Source: Pararhodobacter marinus
GTDB lineage: Bacteria > Pseudomonadota > Alphaproteobacteria > Rhodobacterales > Rhodobacteraceae
DNA length: 64,000 bases
Assembly: GCF_003122215.1 (NCBI RefSeq)
Contig: NZ_QEYD01000002.1
Location: 310,001-374,000 of the forward strand
Reading direction: 5' to 3'
The translations under genes were made by a program, and so were the position numbers. The notes under the pieces were generated by a model. That model was not told the DNA's origin, made no database searches, and saw only the letters and a list, made by a program, of their open reading frames with translations. Below, piece after piece: positions 46,941 through 56,104 of the stretch (position 1 is the first letter of the stretch; every line of letters starts with the position of its first letter).

Positions 46941-46942
46941 CC

Positions 46943-46977
46943 GTTGGAGGCTTGAGTATTTGGGGCAGAATGAAAGC
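46943..46977 (+). repeat. Dispersed Rhodobacterales-type gene-end repeat, copy 1
   Basis: The stretch contains GAGTATTTGGGGCAGAATGA, a type of short sequence I know as frequent near gene ends in Rhodobacteraceae genomes. A related copy lies at 59856-59922 in the other orientation. Assignment rests on recall and on the likeness of the two copies. Confidence 0.45.
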
Positions 46978-47043
46978 AGGGCACCACAAGGCCCGGCTGA
47001 GGGGGCGGCCGTTTTGAGTGCTTGAGATAAGGTGAGGGGGCAG

Positions 47044-47517
47044 TCAGAAGCCCGAGGCGAGCAGGCTTTCGAGCCGCACGAAGCTGTCCTCCAGCCCCTC
47101 GGCGAGGCCGCCCGCGAGCATCTCGTCGCGCGCGGCAGCATCGGGCAGGCGCATGTGCAGCATCAGGTTGGTGCCGCCCGCCTCCGGGGCGAGCAGGGTC
47201 TCGACGACATTCTCGGGCGAGGCTTCGGGCAGGTGCAGGCGCTCGACATGCAACAACCGGTAGGGCGGCTCGGCCTCGATCACCTCGCCGGTCAGGGCAA
47301 GGGCCTGACCCATCCGGTCGGACCATTCGAGATGGATGAGCCCGCCCGCGCGCGGATCGAACTGCGCGCGGGTCATCGGCCAGCCGGGCGGTCCCATCAT
47401 CCAGCGGCCCAAGAGCGCGGGGCTGGTATAGGCTTGCCAGACCCGGGCCGGCGCGGCATCGAGGCGGCGGGTAAAGACCAGCGCGCTGTCCCCTTCGCTG
47501 GTGCAGCGCAGCAGCAT
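47044..47517 (-). CDS. AHSA1/SRPBCC-family protein
   Basis: 157-residue START-like fold protein. Typical AHSA1 segments are FTRRLDAAPARVWQAYTSPALLGRWMMGP and FDPRAGGLIHLEWSD, with the C-terminal helix ending LESLLASGF. Function of bacterial members is mostly unknown (ligand binding in a deep cavity). It starts one base after the slyX stop, so the two are cotranscribed. Confidence 0.85.
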   Translation of the reverse strand: MLLRCTSEGDSALVFTRRLDAAPARVWQAYTSPALLGRWMMGPPGWPMTRAQFDPRAGGLIHLEWSDRMGQALALTGEVIEAEPPYRLLHVERLHLPEASPENVVETLLAPEAGGTNLMLHMRLPDAAARDEMLAGGLAEGLEDSFVRLESLLASGF

Positions 47518-47518
47518 G

Positions 47519-47722
47519 TCACCAATGCGGCGGGCGCTGATCGGCCAGCGGGATCTGCGTGCCGCTATCCGCTTCGCGCTCGGCCTCGCGCTCCATCAGC
47601 ATCCCGGTGCGATAGGTCAGCCGGTCGATCTGCGCGCCCTGCGCGCGGACGATATCGGACAGGTCGTCAACCGTCCGGATGAGATGGGCGATGCGTTCTT
47701 CGAGGTCTTCGATACGGGACAT
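47519..47722 (-). CDS. slyX: SlyX-family protein
   Basis: 67-residue coiled-coil protein. The N-terminal EDLEERIAHLIRTVDDLSDIVRAQ and RLTYRTGMLMER match SlyX, whose function is unknown. The tail ends with the conserved PPHW. First gene of a two-gene unit with the AHSA1 gene, divergent from hisS. Confidence 0.9.
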   Translation of the reverse strand: MSRIEDLEERIAHLIRTVDDLSDIVRAQGAQIDRLTYRTGMLMEREAEREADSGTQIPLADQRPPHW

Positions 47723-47845
47723 GCCCCATGATGCGCCCGCGCCGAAGCCGGGTCAATCGCGAAGCGCGCCCGCGCCCGGGGCAGGCCCGGCTTGCCGCCG
47801 CGCCCCGGCTGGGCTAGACCACGCGCGGACAAACCGGGTGCGATG

Positions 47846-49357
47846 ATGAGCAAGACCAAGATCCGCCGTCCCAAGGCCGAGACGCCCAAGGGGTTCCGCG
47901 ATTATTTCGGTGCCGAGGTAACGGCCCGCAAGGCGATGCTGGATCGCATCGCGCATGTCTATCATCGCTATGGCTTCGACCCGCTCGAGACCTCGGCGGT
48001 GGAAACGGTCGAGGCGCTGGGAAAATTCCTGCCCGATGTGGATCGCCCCAACGAGGGGGTCTTTGCCTGGCAGGAAGACGGTGGCGCGGAGGGCAAGGCG
48101 GGCGACTGGCTGGCGCTGCGTTATGACCTGACGGCGCCGCTGGCACGGGTCGCGGCGCAGTATCGCAACGATCTGCCGTCGCCGTACCGGCGCTATGCGA
48201 TGGGTCCTGTCTGGCGCAACGAAAAGCCCGGGCCGGGCCGGTTTCGGCAATTCTATCAATGCGATGCGGATACGGTCGGGGCGCCGAGCGTGGCCGCCGA
48301 CGCCGAGATTTGCGCGATGCTCGCCGATGTGTTCGAGGATCTGGGCCTTGGCGGCGACTTCGTCGTGCGGATCAACAACCGCAAGGTGCTGAACGGGGTG
48401 ATGGAGGCTGCGGGCGTCCTGGACCCCGAGGATCCGTCGAAATTCGAAGCCGAGCGCGGGATTGTCCTGCGCGCCATCGACAAGCTCGACCGGCTGGGCG
48501 AGGACGGGGTGCGCGCCCTGTTGGGGGCCGGGCGCAAGGACGAGTCGGGCGATTTCACCAAGGGCGCAGGTCTCCCCGACAGCGCGGCCGACGTGGTGCT
48601 GGCCTTCACCGCCGCGCGCCGCGAGAACGGCGCCGGGACCTGCGCCGAGCTGCGGCGCCTGGTCGGCGACTCGAAGATCGGCGCGGAAGGTGTTGACGAG
48701 CTTGAGGAAATGGCCGCGTTGCTTGAGGCGCAGGGCTATGGCTCGGACCGCGTGGTCATCGATCCGTCCGTCGTGCGGGGCCTTGGTTATTACACCGGCC
48801 CGGTATTCGAGGCGGAACTGACCTTCGAGATCCTCGACGAGAAGGGCCGCAAGCGGCAATTCGGCTCGGTCGCGGGGGGCGGGCGTTACGATGACCTTGT
48901 GAAGCGCTTCACCGGGCAGGCGGTGCCGGCGACGGGGGTGAGTATCGGTGTGGACCGGCTGCTTGCCGCGCTGACCGCCAAGGGGCGCACGCAGACAGAC
49001 GCGGACGGGCCGGTCGTGGTCACGGTCATGGACCGCGCGCGGATGGCGGATTACCAGAAGATGGTGGGCGCGCTGCGCCGCGCGGGGATCCGCGCCGAGG
49101 TCTATCTGGGCAATCCCAAGAACTTCGGCAACCAGTTGAAATACGCCGATAAACGCGGCTCGCCCGTGGCGATCATCCAGGGCTCGGACGAGGCAGAGCG
49201 CGGCGTCGTGCAGATCAAGGATCTGGTCCTGGGCGCGAAGATCGCCGAGAGCGCGACGCTGGAGGAATGGAAGGACCGCCCAGCGCAGGTCGAGGTGCCG
49301 GTGGCCGACCTGGTGGCCACGGTGCGCGACATGCTGGACAAGGACCGCGCGGGATGA
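47846..49357 (+). CDS. hisS: Histidyl-tRNA synthetase
   Basis: 503-residue class II aminoacyl-tRNA synthetase that charges tRNA-His. Motif 2 is seen in [26 protein letters not shown], the histidine-specific motif in [10 protein letters not shown], and motif 3 in [13 protein letters not shown], followed by the anticodon-binding domain. Two adjacent ATGs (47843 and 47846) are possible starts; the second is given. The gene ends in an ATGA overlap with hisZ, so charging and synthesis of histidine share one operon. Confidence 0.96.
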   Translation: MSKTKIRRPKAETPKGFRDYFGAEVTARKAMLDRIAHVYHRYGFDPLETSAVETVEALGKFLPDVDRPNEGVFAWQEDGGAEGKAGDWLALRYDLTAPLARVAAQYRNDLPSPYRRYAMGPVWRNEKPGPGRFRQFYQCDADTVGAPSVAADAEICAMLADVFEDLGLGGDFVVRINNRKVLNGVMEAAGVLDPEDPSKFEAERGIVLRAIDKLDRLGEDGVRALLGAGRKDESGDFTKGAGLPDSAADVVLAFTAARRENGAGTCAELRRLVGDSKIGAEGVDELEEMAALLEAQGYGSDRVVIDPSVVRGLGYYTGPVFEAELTFEILDEKGRKRQFGSVAGGGRYDDLVKRFTGQAVPATGVSIGVDRLLAALTAKGRTQTDADGPVVVTVMDRARMADYQKMVGALRRAGIRAEVYLGNPKNFGNQLKYADKRGSPVAIIQGSDEAERGVVQIKDLVLGAKIAESATLEEWKDRPAQVEVPVADLVATVRDMLDKDRAG

Positions 49358-50451
49358 GCATCGTCACGCCCGCCGCCCGCGCCGAGGGCCAGCGCCTGTT
49401 CGGCGCGTTCCAGACCTGGGGCGCCGCGCCGGTCGAGGCGGCGGTGCTGCAGCCGGCGGGGACGCTTCTGGACCTGTATGGCGAAGACATCCGCGCGCGC
49501 GCCTATGTCACGCAGGACCCGGTGCAGGGCGAGATGATGCTGCGCCCGGATTTCACGGTGCCCGTGGTGCAGGCGCATATGGCGGGCGGGGCCGATCCCG
49601 CGCGCTATTGCTACCTGGGCGAAGTGTTCCGCAAGCAGGAGCAGGGCGCCGAGCGCGCCAGCGAATACCTGCAGGTGGGCTACGAGGTTTTCGATCGTGA
49701 TCAGCCGCTGAGGGCCGATGCCGAGGTCTTCGCGCTGTTCGCGCGGATGCTGGCGGGCAAGGGGCTGCGCGCGGCGACTGGCGATATCGGCATCCTGATC
49801 GCCGCCGTCCGGGGCCTGCCCACCAGCGACACGCGCAAGGCCGCGCTGATGCGTCATCTGTGGCGCCCGGTGCGGTTTCGCTCGCTCCTGGAGCGCTTCG
49901 CGGGCCGCGCGCCGCTGCCCAAGGGGCGGGCGGCGCTGCTGGCACGGATGAAGGCGGGCGATCCGGTGGAAAGCCCGGCGCCGCAGATCGGTCTGCGCTC
50001 GCGCGCCGAGATCGAGACGCGGCTGGCGCGGCTGGCCGAGGATTCGGCGACTCCCGCCATCCCCGCCGACGTGGTCGATGCGCTGGAGGCGCTGGTCGGG
50101 GTGGCCGACAAGGCGCCCGCGGCGCTGAGCGCGATGCGCGGCATCGCCGCGGTGATGCCCTGGATCACGCCCTCGCTCGACACGTTCGAGCAGCGGCTCA
50201 CCGTACTGGCCGCGCATGGCGTCGACGTGGCGGGGCTGGATTTCGAAGCCTCTTACGGGCGCACGACGCTGGAATATTACGACGGCTTCGTCTTTGGCTT
50301 TTTCGCCGAAACGCGCCCTGACCTGCCGCCGGTTGCCTCGGGCGGGCGCTATGACGCGCTGACGCAGGTTCTGGGGCAGGGACGCTCGATCCCGGCGGTG
50401 GGGGGCGTGATCCGGCCCGCGCTGCTGGTGGAACTGGAGGGCGGGCAATGA
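49354..50451 (+). CDS. hisZ: ATP phosphoribosyltransferase regulatory subunit
   Basis: 365-residue HisRS-like protein lacking aminoacylation and anticodon domains. It binds short-form HisG to form the active, histidine-sensitive enzyme. The class II core is visible in [44 protein letters not shown] and the C-terminal [12 protein letters not shown]. Overlaps hisS and hisG by four bases each. Confidence 0.94.
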   Translation: MSIVTPAARAEGQRLFGAFQTWGAAPVEAAVLQPAGTLLDLYGEDIRARAYVTQDPVQGEMMLRPDFTVPVVQAHMAGGADPARYCYLGEVFRKQEQGAERASEYLQVGYEVFDRDQPLRADAEVFALFARMLAGKGLRAATGDIGILIAAVRGLPTSDTRKAALMRHLWRPVRFRSLLERFAGRAPLPKGRAALLARMKAGDPVESPAPQIGLRSRAEIETRLARLAEDSATPAIPADVVDALEALVGVADKAPAALSAMRGIAAVMPWITPSLDTFEQRLTVLAAHGVDVAGLDFEASYGRTTLEYYDGFVFGFFAETRPDLPPVASGGRYDALTQVLGQGRSIPAVGGVIRPALLVELEGGQ

Positions 50452-51137
50452 GCGTGAAAATCGGCGTGCCCTCGAAGGGCCGGTTGATGGACAAGACATT
50501 CGAGTGGTTCGCCGAACGCGGTATCACCATGAAGCGCACCGGGGCCGAGCGGGAATACTCGGGTGCGGTCGAAGGGATCGAGGGCGTGGACCTGGTCCTG
50601 CTTTCGGCCAGCGAGATCCCGCGCGAGCTGGCGGCGGGGCGCATCCATATGGGCGTCACCGGCACCGACCTGGTGCGCGAGAAGCTGGGCGACTGGCCCA
50701 GCGTGGTCGAAGTCGTGGCGGAAATGGGGTTCGGCCATGCCGACCTGATCATCGCCGTGCCCGATTGCTGGGTTGATGTCGAGACGCTTGACGATCTGGA
50801 CGCGGCAGCGGCGGCCTTCCGGGCTGATCACGGCTTCCGCCTGCGGATCGCCACCAAGTATCACCGGCTGGTCCGCGACCATCTGCGCGCGCATGGGGTC
50901 GCCGATTACCAGCTGGTCGACAGCCAGGGCGCGACCGAGGGCACGATCCGCAACCTGACCGCCGAGGCGGTGGCGGATATCACCTCGACCGGCGAGACGC
51001 TGCGCGCCAATCACCTGAAGATCCTCGAAGGCGAGCCGGTGCTGCGCAGCCAGGCGACGCTGTTCGCCTCGCGCTCGGCCCTATGCGAGGGCGCAGATGC
51101 CGAGGCCCTGACAGCACTGCGGGCGCGGCTGGCATGA
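50448..51137 (+). CDS. hisG: ATP phosphoribosyltransferase, short form
   Basis: 229-residue first enzyme of histidine biosynthesis, joining ATP and PRPP. KIGVPSKGRLMD at the N-terminus and the PRPP loop DSQGATEGTIRNLTAEAVADI are conserved. It lacks the C-terminal regulatory domain of long HisG, consistent with the upstream hisZ. Overlaps by ATGA the following HAD gene. Confidence 0.96.
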   Translation: MSVKIGVPSKGRLMDKTFEWFAERGITMKRTGAEREYSGAVEGIEGVDLVLLSASEIPRELAAGRIHMGVTGTDLVREKLGDWPSVVEVVAEMGFGHADLIIAVPDCWVDVETLDDLDAAAAAFRADHGFRLRIATKYHRLVRDHLRAHGVADYQLVDSQGATEGTIRNLTAEAVADITSTGETLRANHLKILEGEPVLRSQATLFASRSALCEGADAEALTALRARLA

Positions 51138-51796
51138 GCGAGAAGATCGACGGTATCGAGGCGGTCCGCGCCATCGTCTGGGATTTCGATGGCGTTCTGA
51201 ATCGGGCGGGGAAGCGCGACGGCGAGGGCCTGTTCCCCTGGCAGCGCAAGGTCGGCGAGGAACTGGGCATCGATGCGCGCGCCATGGGACAGGCGGTGTT
51301 CGGGCGCGACAAGGCGGCCCTGTTCGAGGGGCGCGAGGATGTGCTCGACCGGCTGGCCGACTGGGCGCGCGAGACGGGGGCGGCGTTCGATCCCGAGGAC
51401 GTGCTGGAGATCTGGTTTCAGACCGACCACGACCCCGATCCCGAGCTGGAGCGCCTGTTGCCGTTGCTGACACAGGCAGGGCTGGCGCAGGTCATCCTGA
51501 GCAACAACGAGGCGCGCCGCGCGCGCTGGATCGCGCAGGAGGCGGGCTGGGCCGGGCAGGTGGACGCGGTGTTCGCCTCGGGCGAGACCGGCGTGATGAA
51601 ACCGTCGGGCAAGGCGTTCGAGCAGGTCGAGCAGGCGCTCGACATGCTGCCGCACGAGATCCTGATGATCGACGACACGCCGGCGAATGTGGCCGCGGCC
51701 GAAAAGCGGGGCTGGCTGGGCTGGGATTACGAGCCGGGCGGGGCGATGGCGCTGGTGCAGGCGCTGATGCCACTGCTGGTGCGCTCGCAGGAGTGA
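51134..51796 (+). CDS. HAD-superfamily hydrolase coupled to hisG
   Basis: 220-residue phosphatase-like protein. HAD motif I is DFDGVLN, motif II ILSNNEARR, motif III Lys in KPSGKAF, and motif IV MIDDTPANV. The cap is a small helical one (subclass I). ATGA overlap with hisG places it in the histidine operon; it might supply histidinol-phosphate phosphatase, but HAD-I substrate cannot be read from sequence. Confidence 0.85.
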   Translation: MSEKIDGIEAVRAIVWDFDGVLNRAGKRDGEGLFPWQRKVGEELGIDARAMGQAVFGRDKAALFEGREDVLDRLADWARETGAAFDPEDVLEIWFQTDHDPDPELERLLPLLTQAGLAQVILSNNEARRARWIAQEAGWAGQVDAVFASGETGVMKPSGKAFEQVEQALDMLPHEILMIDDTPANVAAAEKRGWLGWDYEPGGAMALVQALMPLLVRSQE

Positions 51797-51868
51797 GCTT
51801 CCACGGAACGGGTGAGCGGTTTCGCCCTCGGACAAGAGGCCTCCGGCCTCTGGCCCTCGCGCGACCGG

Positions 51869-51894
51869 GCGCGCCGCCCGGGGCGGCGGCGCGC
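51869..51894. terminator. Strong hairpin between convergent genes
   Basis: 10-bp stem GCGCGCCGCC (51869-51878) / GGCGGCGCGC (51885-51894), 6-base loop, no T-run. A smaller stem AGAGGCC/GGCCTCT lies at 51835-51851. They fill the 143-base gap between the HAD gene and the next, convergent gene and may stop both transcripts. Confidence 0.45.
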
Positions 51895-51939
51895 GGCGCC
51901 TGATACCTGTCAGGATATAGACCCGGCCTTGGGCGGCGC

Positions 51940-53706
51940 TTAGTCGGCCAGTGCAAGAAGCTGGCGGTTGGTGATCGTGCCTTCTTCGCTCAGCAGGCCC
52001 GCGACCTGGCTGTTGGATAGCAGATCCCGCAGATCCACCTCGCGTCCGTTCACGAAAGCCCGGCGCGAGACCAGCCGGATCCCGTGGCTGTAATCGGCGT
52101 ATTGTGCGCCATGCACGGTGCTGAGCGGCTGGATTGCCCGGCCGTTGCGCTGGTGCCAGCCATAGATCGCCACCTGACCGGGCCGCGATTGCAGGCGGTT
52201 GGTCAGGACCAGATCCTTCTTGTGCCCCGAGACGAGCTGCCCCAGGCGCGCGCCGGCCTGTTGAAGCTGGCCCTGCACGGTGGCGTTGTGGCGCAGGAAG
52301 TATCCCGTCGTCACCATGGCCGAGGTCGGGTCCATCGGGCGCGGGTTCAGATGGATCTGCGCCTGACGGTAGATTTCATCCACCATCCGGGTCGTGGGCA
52401 GGACCATGTCGAAACGCTCGGCGATGCGCATCGCGGCGGGCAGGCCCAGCGGGACGCGAACGAAATCGCGGTTCGAGCCGACCGAAAGGTAATCGGGCGT
52501 CACGCAGATGGTGATCCGCGTCGGACGGCCGCGCGCATCGGTGCCGTCGAAGCTGACGGGCACGAGGTCGCGCAGGAACTCGGGCATGTTGCCACGCAGG
52601 ATCTCGGCGGTGATGGCGTCATCACGCTCGCGCCCGCCCGAGCCGGTCAGGCGACCGATCACGGTGCTGCCGGCTTCGGCATTGCGGGAGCGGCCGGGCA
52701 TCGCGCGGGTCATGCTGCCCGCGCATTGGTCGTTGGTGCGGCCTGTCAGAGCCGGGATTTCCAGGGCCGCCGGCGCGTCGCTGGCCGTCCGGCTGCCCGT
52801 TGCGTCGCCAGACAGGCTGGCCAGCAGAACGGGCGCCTCGTCGCGCGGGGCTTCGGCCAGCGCGCGTTCGATCCGGGGGCGGCGTTGCGGGGCGGGCGAG
52901 GTGAGCGGCGCGCCGCGGTTCTCGAAGGCGGGGGTCTCAGGGGTTTCGGCGAGCGCCAGCGCTTCGGCCTGTTCCTCGGCTTCGGGCGTCTCCTCAGGCG
53001 CTTGCGCCGTGACGAAGGGTCGGGCGCGCGGCATCAGCGAGGCGCGCAGGGCCTGCGTCTCGGCGCGCGTGATGACGGCGGTGTCGGGCTGAGCGGGGTC
53101 TTGCGCCTCGGTCGTGGCCGTATCCTGAGGGGCGAGCGCGAACAGGCGTTGCGCCGGAGCCGGGACCATGCTGCCTTCGGCACGGCGGCCGCCGACAAGG
53201 CTGCCCAGATCGGTTTCGTGCGGATCGCGCAGCGTGGCAAGGCGCGCAATGTCCTGCGGGTCATAGGCGGCCAGCGTAACCGTTGCCTGCGGGGCCTCCG
53301 TCGCCGGGGCGCGGCTGCGACCGGCCATCGGGCGCGCGACCATCACCGAGTGATCGAAATCCTGCGAGGCCGCGGGCGGAAGGCTGTCGGGCAGGGCGCT
53401 GTACCAGATCTGCGGTGATATACCGGTGTCGGGCAGCAGCGCCGCCGGTGCCGTTGCGCCAAGCGATGCAACCGCCGGCATCGGCCGGGGCACCGGCGCG
53501 GTGGTGACCGGCTCGTCCGTCGCGCGCATCATGCCGGCCAGGGGGGTACTTCCCGCCGGTGTGCTGCCCGGATGGTCCAGCATCATCTGGGCGCTGATCG
53601 CAATCAGCGTCAGAGCGCCAAGCCCCGTAGCCACCAGTGAAAGCCGCCCCGCGACCGCGGAGATGCGCGCCTTTGCGGCGCGCGTTTCGTTCATGTCCCT
53701 CGTCAT
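51940..53706 (-). CDS. Membrane-anchored protein with long disordered linker and uncharacterised C-terminal domain
   Basis: I do not recognise a named family. The protein (588 residues from MTRDMNETR; starts at 53694 and a TTG at 53742 are alternatives) has one N-terminal helix (about 20-40, LSLVATGLGALTLIAISAQMM). A long Ala/Pro/Glu-rich linker runs to about residue 330. The conserved C-terminal domain contains NMPEFLRDLVPVSFDG, ITICVTPDYLSVGS, FVRVPLGLPAAMRIAERFDMVLP, GHKKDLVLTNRL (from 494), VAIYGWHQ (513-519) and YADYSHGIRLV (from 536). Many His, Asp and Tyr in these blocks suggest an enzyme. It probably acts outside the membrane. No cotranscribed neighbour. Confidence 0.8.
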   Translation of the reverse strand: MTRDMNETRAAKARISAVAGRLSLVATGLGALTLIAISAQMMLDHPGSTPAGSTPLAGMMRATDEPVTTAPVPRPMPAVASLGATAPAALLPDTGISPQIWYSALPDSLPPAASQDFDHSVMVARPMAGRSRAPATEAPQATVTLAAYDPQDIARLATLRDPHETDLGSLVGGRRAEGSMVPAPAQRLFALAPQDTATTEAQDPAQPDTAVITRAETQALRASLMPRARPFVTAQAPEETPEAEEQAEALALAETPETPAFENRGAPLTSPAPQRRPRIERALAEAPRDEAPVLLASLSGDATGSRTASDAPAALEIPALTGRTNDQCAGSMTRAMPGRSRNAEAGSTVIGRLTGSGGRERDDAITAEILRGNMPEFLRDLVPVSFDGTDARGRPTRITICVTPDYLSVGSNRDFVRVPLGLPAAMRIAERFDMVLPTTRMVDEIYRQAQIHLNPRPMDPTSAMVTTGYFLRHNATVQGQLQQAGARLGQLVSGHKKDLVLTNRLQSRPGQVAIYGWHQRNGRAIQPLSTVHGAQYADYSHGIRLVSRRAFVNGREVDLRDLLSNSQVAGLLSEEGTITNRQLLALAD

Positions 53707-54053
53707 GGCAGTCGATCTACCGACCGAAAGGATAACCGGCAATGAACGGCAAACGAAGGGCTAAGTTGATCGGCCATGTTTCGCCGACCGAAAAGCGCCG
53801 ATCGGGCGGTCGGAAACCGGCCTGGCGGAGGGCGTGGTGCGCTCGTCGCCCCGATTTTATCCACAGGTCAAGCGGTTAGGGGCCACGCCCGCCGGGCCTC
53901 CCAGCCCGCATGACGCGGCGGCTCATTCCCGCGTCGGAGGTCGCCGGAACCGCGCGCGTTGCGCTCTTGGTCCTTGCGGGATGCTGCGGCGCGGCAACCA
54001 AGGCGCCGCGACGCCCGTTTAAGCACGCGTACCGCCGAATCACATTGCCCGGA
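53707..54053. other. Intergenic stretch without recognised gene
   Basis: About 350 bases between the membrane-anchored protein gene and the arabinose-lipid cassette. Short open frames on the plus strand look like chance frames in GC-rich DNA. The left part should hold the promoter of the gene at 51940-53706. I see no tRNA or terminator hairpin of note. Confidence 0.5.
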
Positions 54054-54788
54054 TCAGAGCCGCGTGCGCTTGAAGATCACCTCGGGCAGCAGGCGGATGA
54101 TCGTCATCACCGCGCGCCAGATCCGGCGGACATAGATCACGTCGCGCTTGTGACGCTGGGCCTGCCAGATCGCCTCGGCCACTTCCTCGGGCAGGGCGGT
54201 CAGACGCGGGTTCAGATCCATGCCTTCGGTCATTCTTGTCGCCACGAAGCCCGGCTTGACGGTGATCACCTGCACGCCCGTCTTTGCCAGCCGGTTGCGC
54301 AGGCCCGACAGGAAGGCGGTGAACCCGGCCTTGGCCGAGCCATAGACGTAGTTCGACGCCCGGCCCCGGTCGCCCGCGACCGACGAGATGCCGATCAGCA
54401 CGCCATGGTCGCGCGCCTGCATCTTCTGCGCCAGAAGCCCGAGGATCAGCGCCGGGCCTTCGTAATTCGCCCGCATCACGCGCGCGGCGGCGGCGGGATC
54501 AATCTGGCTTTCGGTCTGGTCGCCCATCGCGCCCACCGCGCAGATCACGCTGTCGGGCAGATGCGGCAGGCCATCGAGGAACCCCGCGAAACCGGCCGTG
54601 TCGAGCGCGTCGAAGGCGTGGCAGGTGACGATCCGGCCATGGCGCAGGCGCAGATCCTGCGCCTCGGGCTCCAGCGCTTCGGGGTCGCGGCCCGCCAGCA
54701 TCAGGTCGTAGCCCTCGCGCGCATAGCGATGGGCGCAGGCGCGCGCCACGTCCGAGGTGGCGCCGAGGATCAGCAGGGTGGGGGTCAT
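54054..54788 (-). CDS. SDR-family oxidoreductase, DprE2-like (decaprenylphosphoryl-2-keto-ribose reductase)
   Basis: 244-residue short-chain dehydrogenase. NAD(P) is bound at LLILGATSDVARACAHRYA (residues 5-23); the catalytic Ser and YxxxK are in ISSVAGDRGRASNYVYGSAKAGF. The product best matches DprE2 (Rv3791 in Mycobacterium tuberculosis), which reduces the 2-keto sugar lipid to the arabinose form. The call depends mainly on its four-base overlap with a DprE1-like gene and on the UbiA and GtrA genes upstream. The start at 54788 (MTPTLLILGA) is set by that overlap. Last gene of the cassette. Confidence 0.85.
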   Translation of the reverse strand: MTPTLLILGATSDVARACAHRYAREGYDLMLAGRDPEALEPEAQDLRLRHGRIVTCHAFDALDTAGFAGFLDGLPHLPDSVICAVGAMGDQTESQIDPAAAARVMRANYEGPALILGLLAQKMQARDHGVLIGISSVAGDRGRASNYVYGSAKAGFTAFLSGLRNRLAKTGVQVITVKPGFVATRMTEGMDLNPRLTALPEEVAEAIWQAQRHKRDVIYVRRIWRAVMTIIRLLPEVIFKRTRL

Positions 54789-56104
54789 GTGTCGAGCCTT
54801 TCGCTCTGGGCCGAGGCGAAGCTTGCGGCAAGGCCGCTGTCGCGGCGCATCGCCGCGAAATCCGCCCAACGGGGATCGGTGCGCCGCAGGGTCTGGGCCG
54901 AGATACGGCTGTCCTTGGCCAGATAGAACCGTCCGCCGTGATCGGCGGTGATCGCGTCGAGCCGGGGCATCAGGTCAAGCGACCGGCGGTTGACGGGAAA
55001 GTCGAGCGCCAGCGTATAGCCCTCCATCGGGAAGCTGAGGCGGCTGTCCTGCGGCCCGAAACGCTTGAGCACGGCCAGGAAGGAACCCGCGCCGCTGTCA
55101 CTGATCGCGCGCAGGATGGCGCGCAGCCCCTCGGCGCGGCTTTCCAGCGGGACGACGCATTGAAATTGCATGAAACCGCGCCGACCGTAGATGCGGTTCC
55201 AGTCGCGGATCGCATCCAGCGGGTAGAAGAACGGCTCCCACCCCACCAGAGCGGTCCCCGCCGAGAGCCGTCCCTTGGTCCAGTAAAGCTGGTTGAAGGC
55301 CCGGATCGACCACGGGTTCAGCGCGAATCCGGGGAAATCGACCGGCACACGCGGCGACAGATGCCCGCGTGCGGCAAAGGGTTTCGCGCGCTTTGCGGGC
55401 GGCAATTCGGCCAGCGTGGCATGTTCGCCATTCATCACCAGCGACCGACCCATGGCCGAGCCGGTGGCGGCGCAGTCGATCCAGGCCATCGAATAGGTGG
55501 CGGAATAGGTCCGCTCGAACGCGTCGAGCGCCGCGTCGAGATCGGGGGCGGCGATGGTGGTCTGCCGGATCCAGCCGCTTTCCACCCGTTTCAGCCGGAT
55601 CGCCGCGCGCAGGACGATCCCGGTCAGCCCCATGCCGCCCAGCGTCCAGTGGAACAGATCGGTATTCTCGTCGCGCGAACAGCGGGTGACGCGGCCATCG
55701 GGCCCCATCAGGTCGAACCAGTCGACGAAGGTGCCGAACGAGCCCTCGGAATGGTGGTTCTTGCCATGCACGTCCGAGGCAATCGCGCCGCCAAGCGAGA
55801 CGAACTGCGTGCCCGGCGTCACCGACAGGAACCAGCCCCGCGGCAGGAAGGCCGACAAGATGTCCTTGAGCGTGACGCCTGCCTCGGCCACCAATTGGCC
55901 GGTGGTCTCGTCAAAGGCGATCATATGCGTGAGGTGACGGGTCGAGATGGCATGCGGTCCGATCGCCGCGTCGCCATAGGCCCGGCCCATGCCGCGCGCG
56001 ATCACCGGACCATTGCGCAAGAGCGCCGCGATGCCCTCGGCGCTGCGCGGCGCGCTCAGTTTGCCTTCGATGCGGGGATAGCGTCCCCAGCCCGACAATT
56101 CCAT
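54785..56104 (-). CDS. FAD-binding oxidoreductase, DprE1-like (decaprenylphosphoryl-ribose 2'-oxidase)
   Basis: 439-residue flavoenzyme with a PCMH FAD domain and a C-terminal ALO-type domain. The block SLGGAIASDVHGKNHHSEGS, followed by FGTFVDWFDLMGPDG, closely resembles that in mycobacterial DprE1. The catalytic Lys in the YLAKDSR block is kept (K397), while the residue aligned with the benzothiazinone-target Cys is Ala366 (TLALDFP). It oxidises the 2'-OH of polyprenyl-phosphoryl ribose, the first half of epimerisation to arabinose. The start ATG at 56104 overlaps the gtrA stop (TGATG); a GTG at 56107 is the alternative. Confidence 0.9.
   Translation of the reverse strand: MELSGWGRYPRIEGKLSAPRSAEGIAALLRNGPVIARGMGRAYGDAAIGPHAISTRHLTHMIAFDETTGQLVAEAGVTLKDILSAFLPRGWFLSVTPGTQFVSLGGAIASDVHGKNHHSEGSFGTFVDWFDLMGPDGRVTRCSRDENTDLFHWTLGGMGLTGIVLRAAIRLKRVESGWIRQTTIAAPDLDAALDAFERTYSATYSMAWIDCAATGSAMGRSLVMNGEHATLAELPPAKRAKPFAARGHLSPRVPVDFPGFALNPWSIRAFNQLYWTKGRLSAGTALVGWEPFFYPLDAIRDWNRIYGRRGFMQFQCVVPLESRAEGLRAILRAISDSGAGSFLAVLKRFGPQDSRLSFPMEGYTLALDFPVNRRSLDLMPRLDAITADHGGRFYLAKDSRISAQTLRRTDPRWADFAAMRRDSGLAASFASAQSERLDT

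Noticed and set aside
53834..54022. Small plus-strand gene in the gap before the arabinose-lipid cassette
   Set aside because: No ribosome site, no recognisable protein features, and frames of this length are expected by chance at this GC content.
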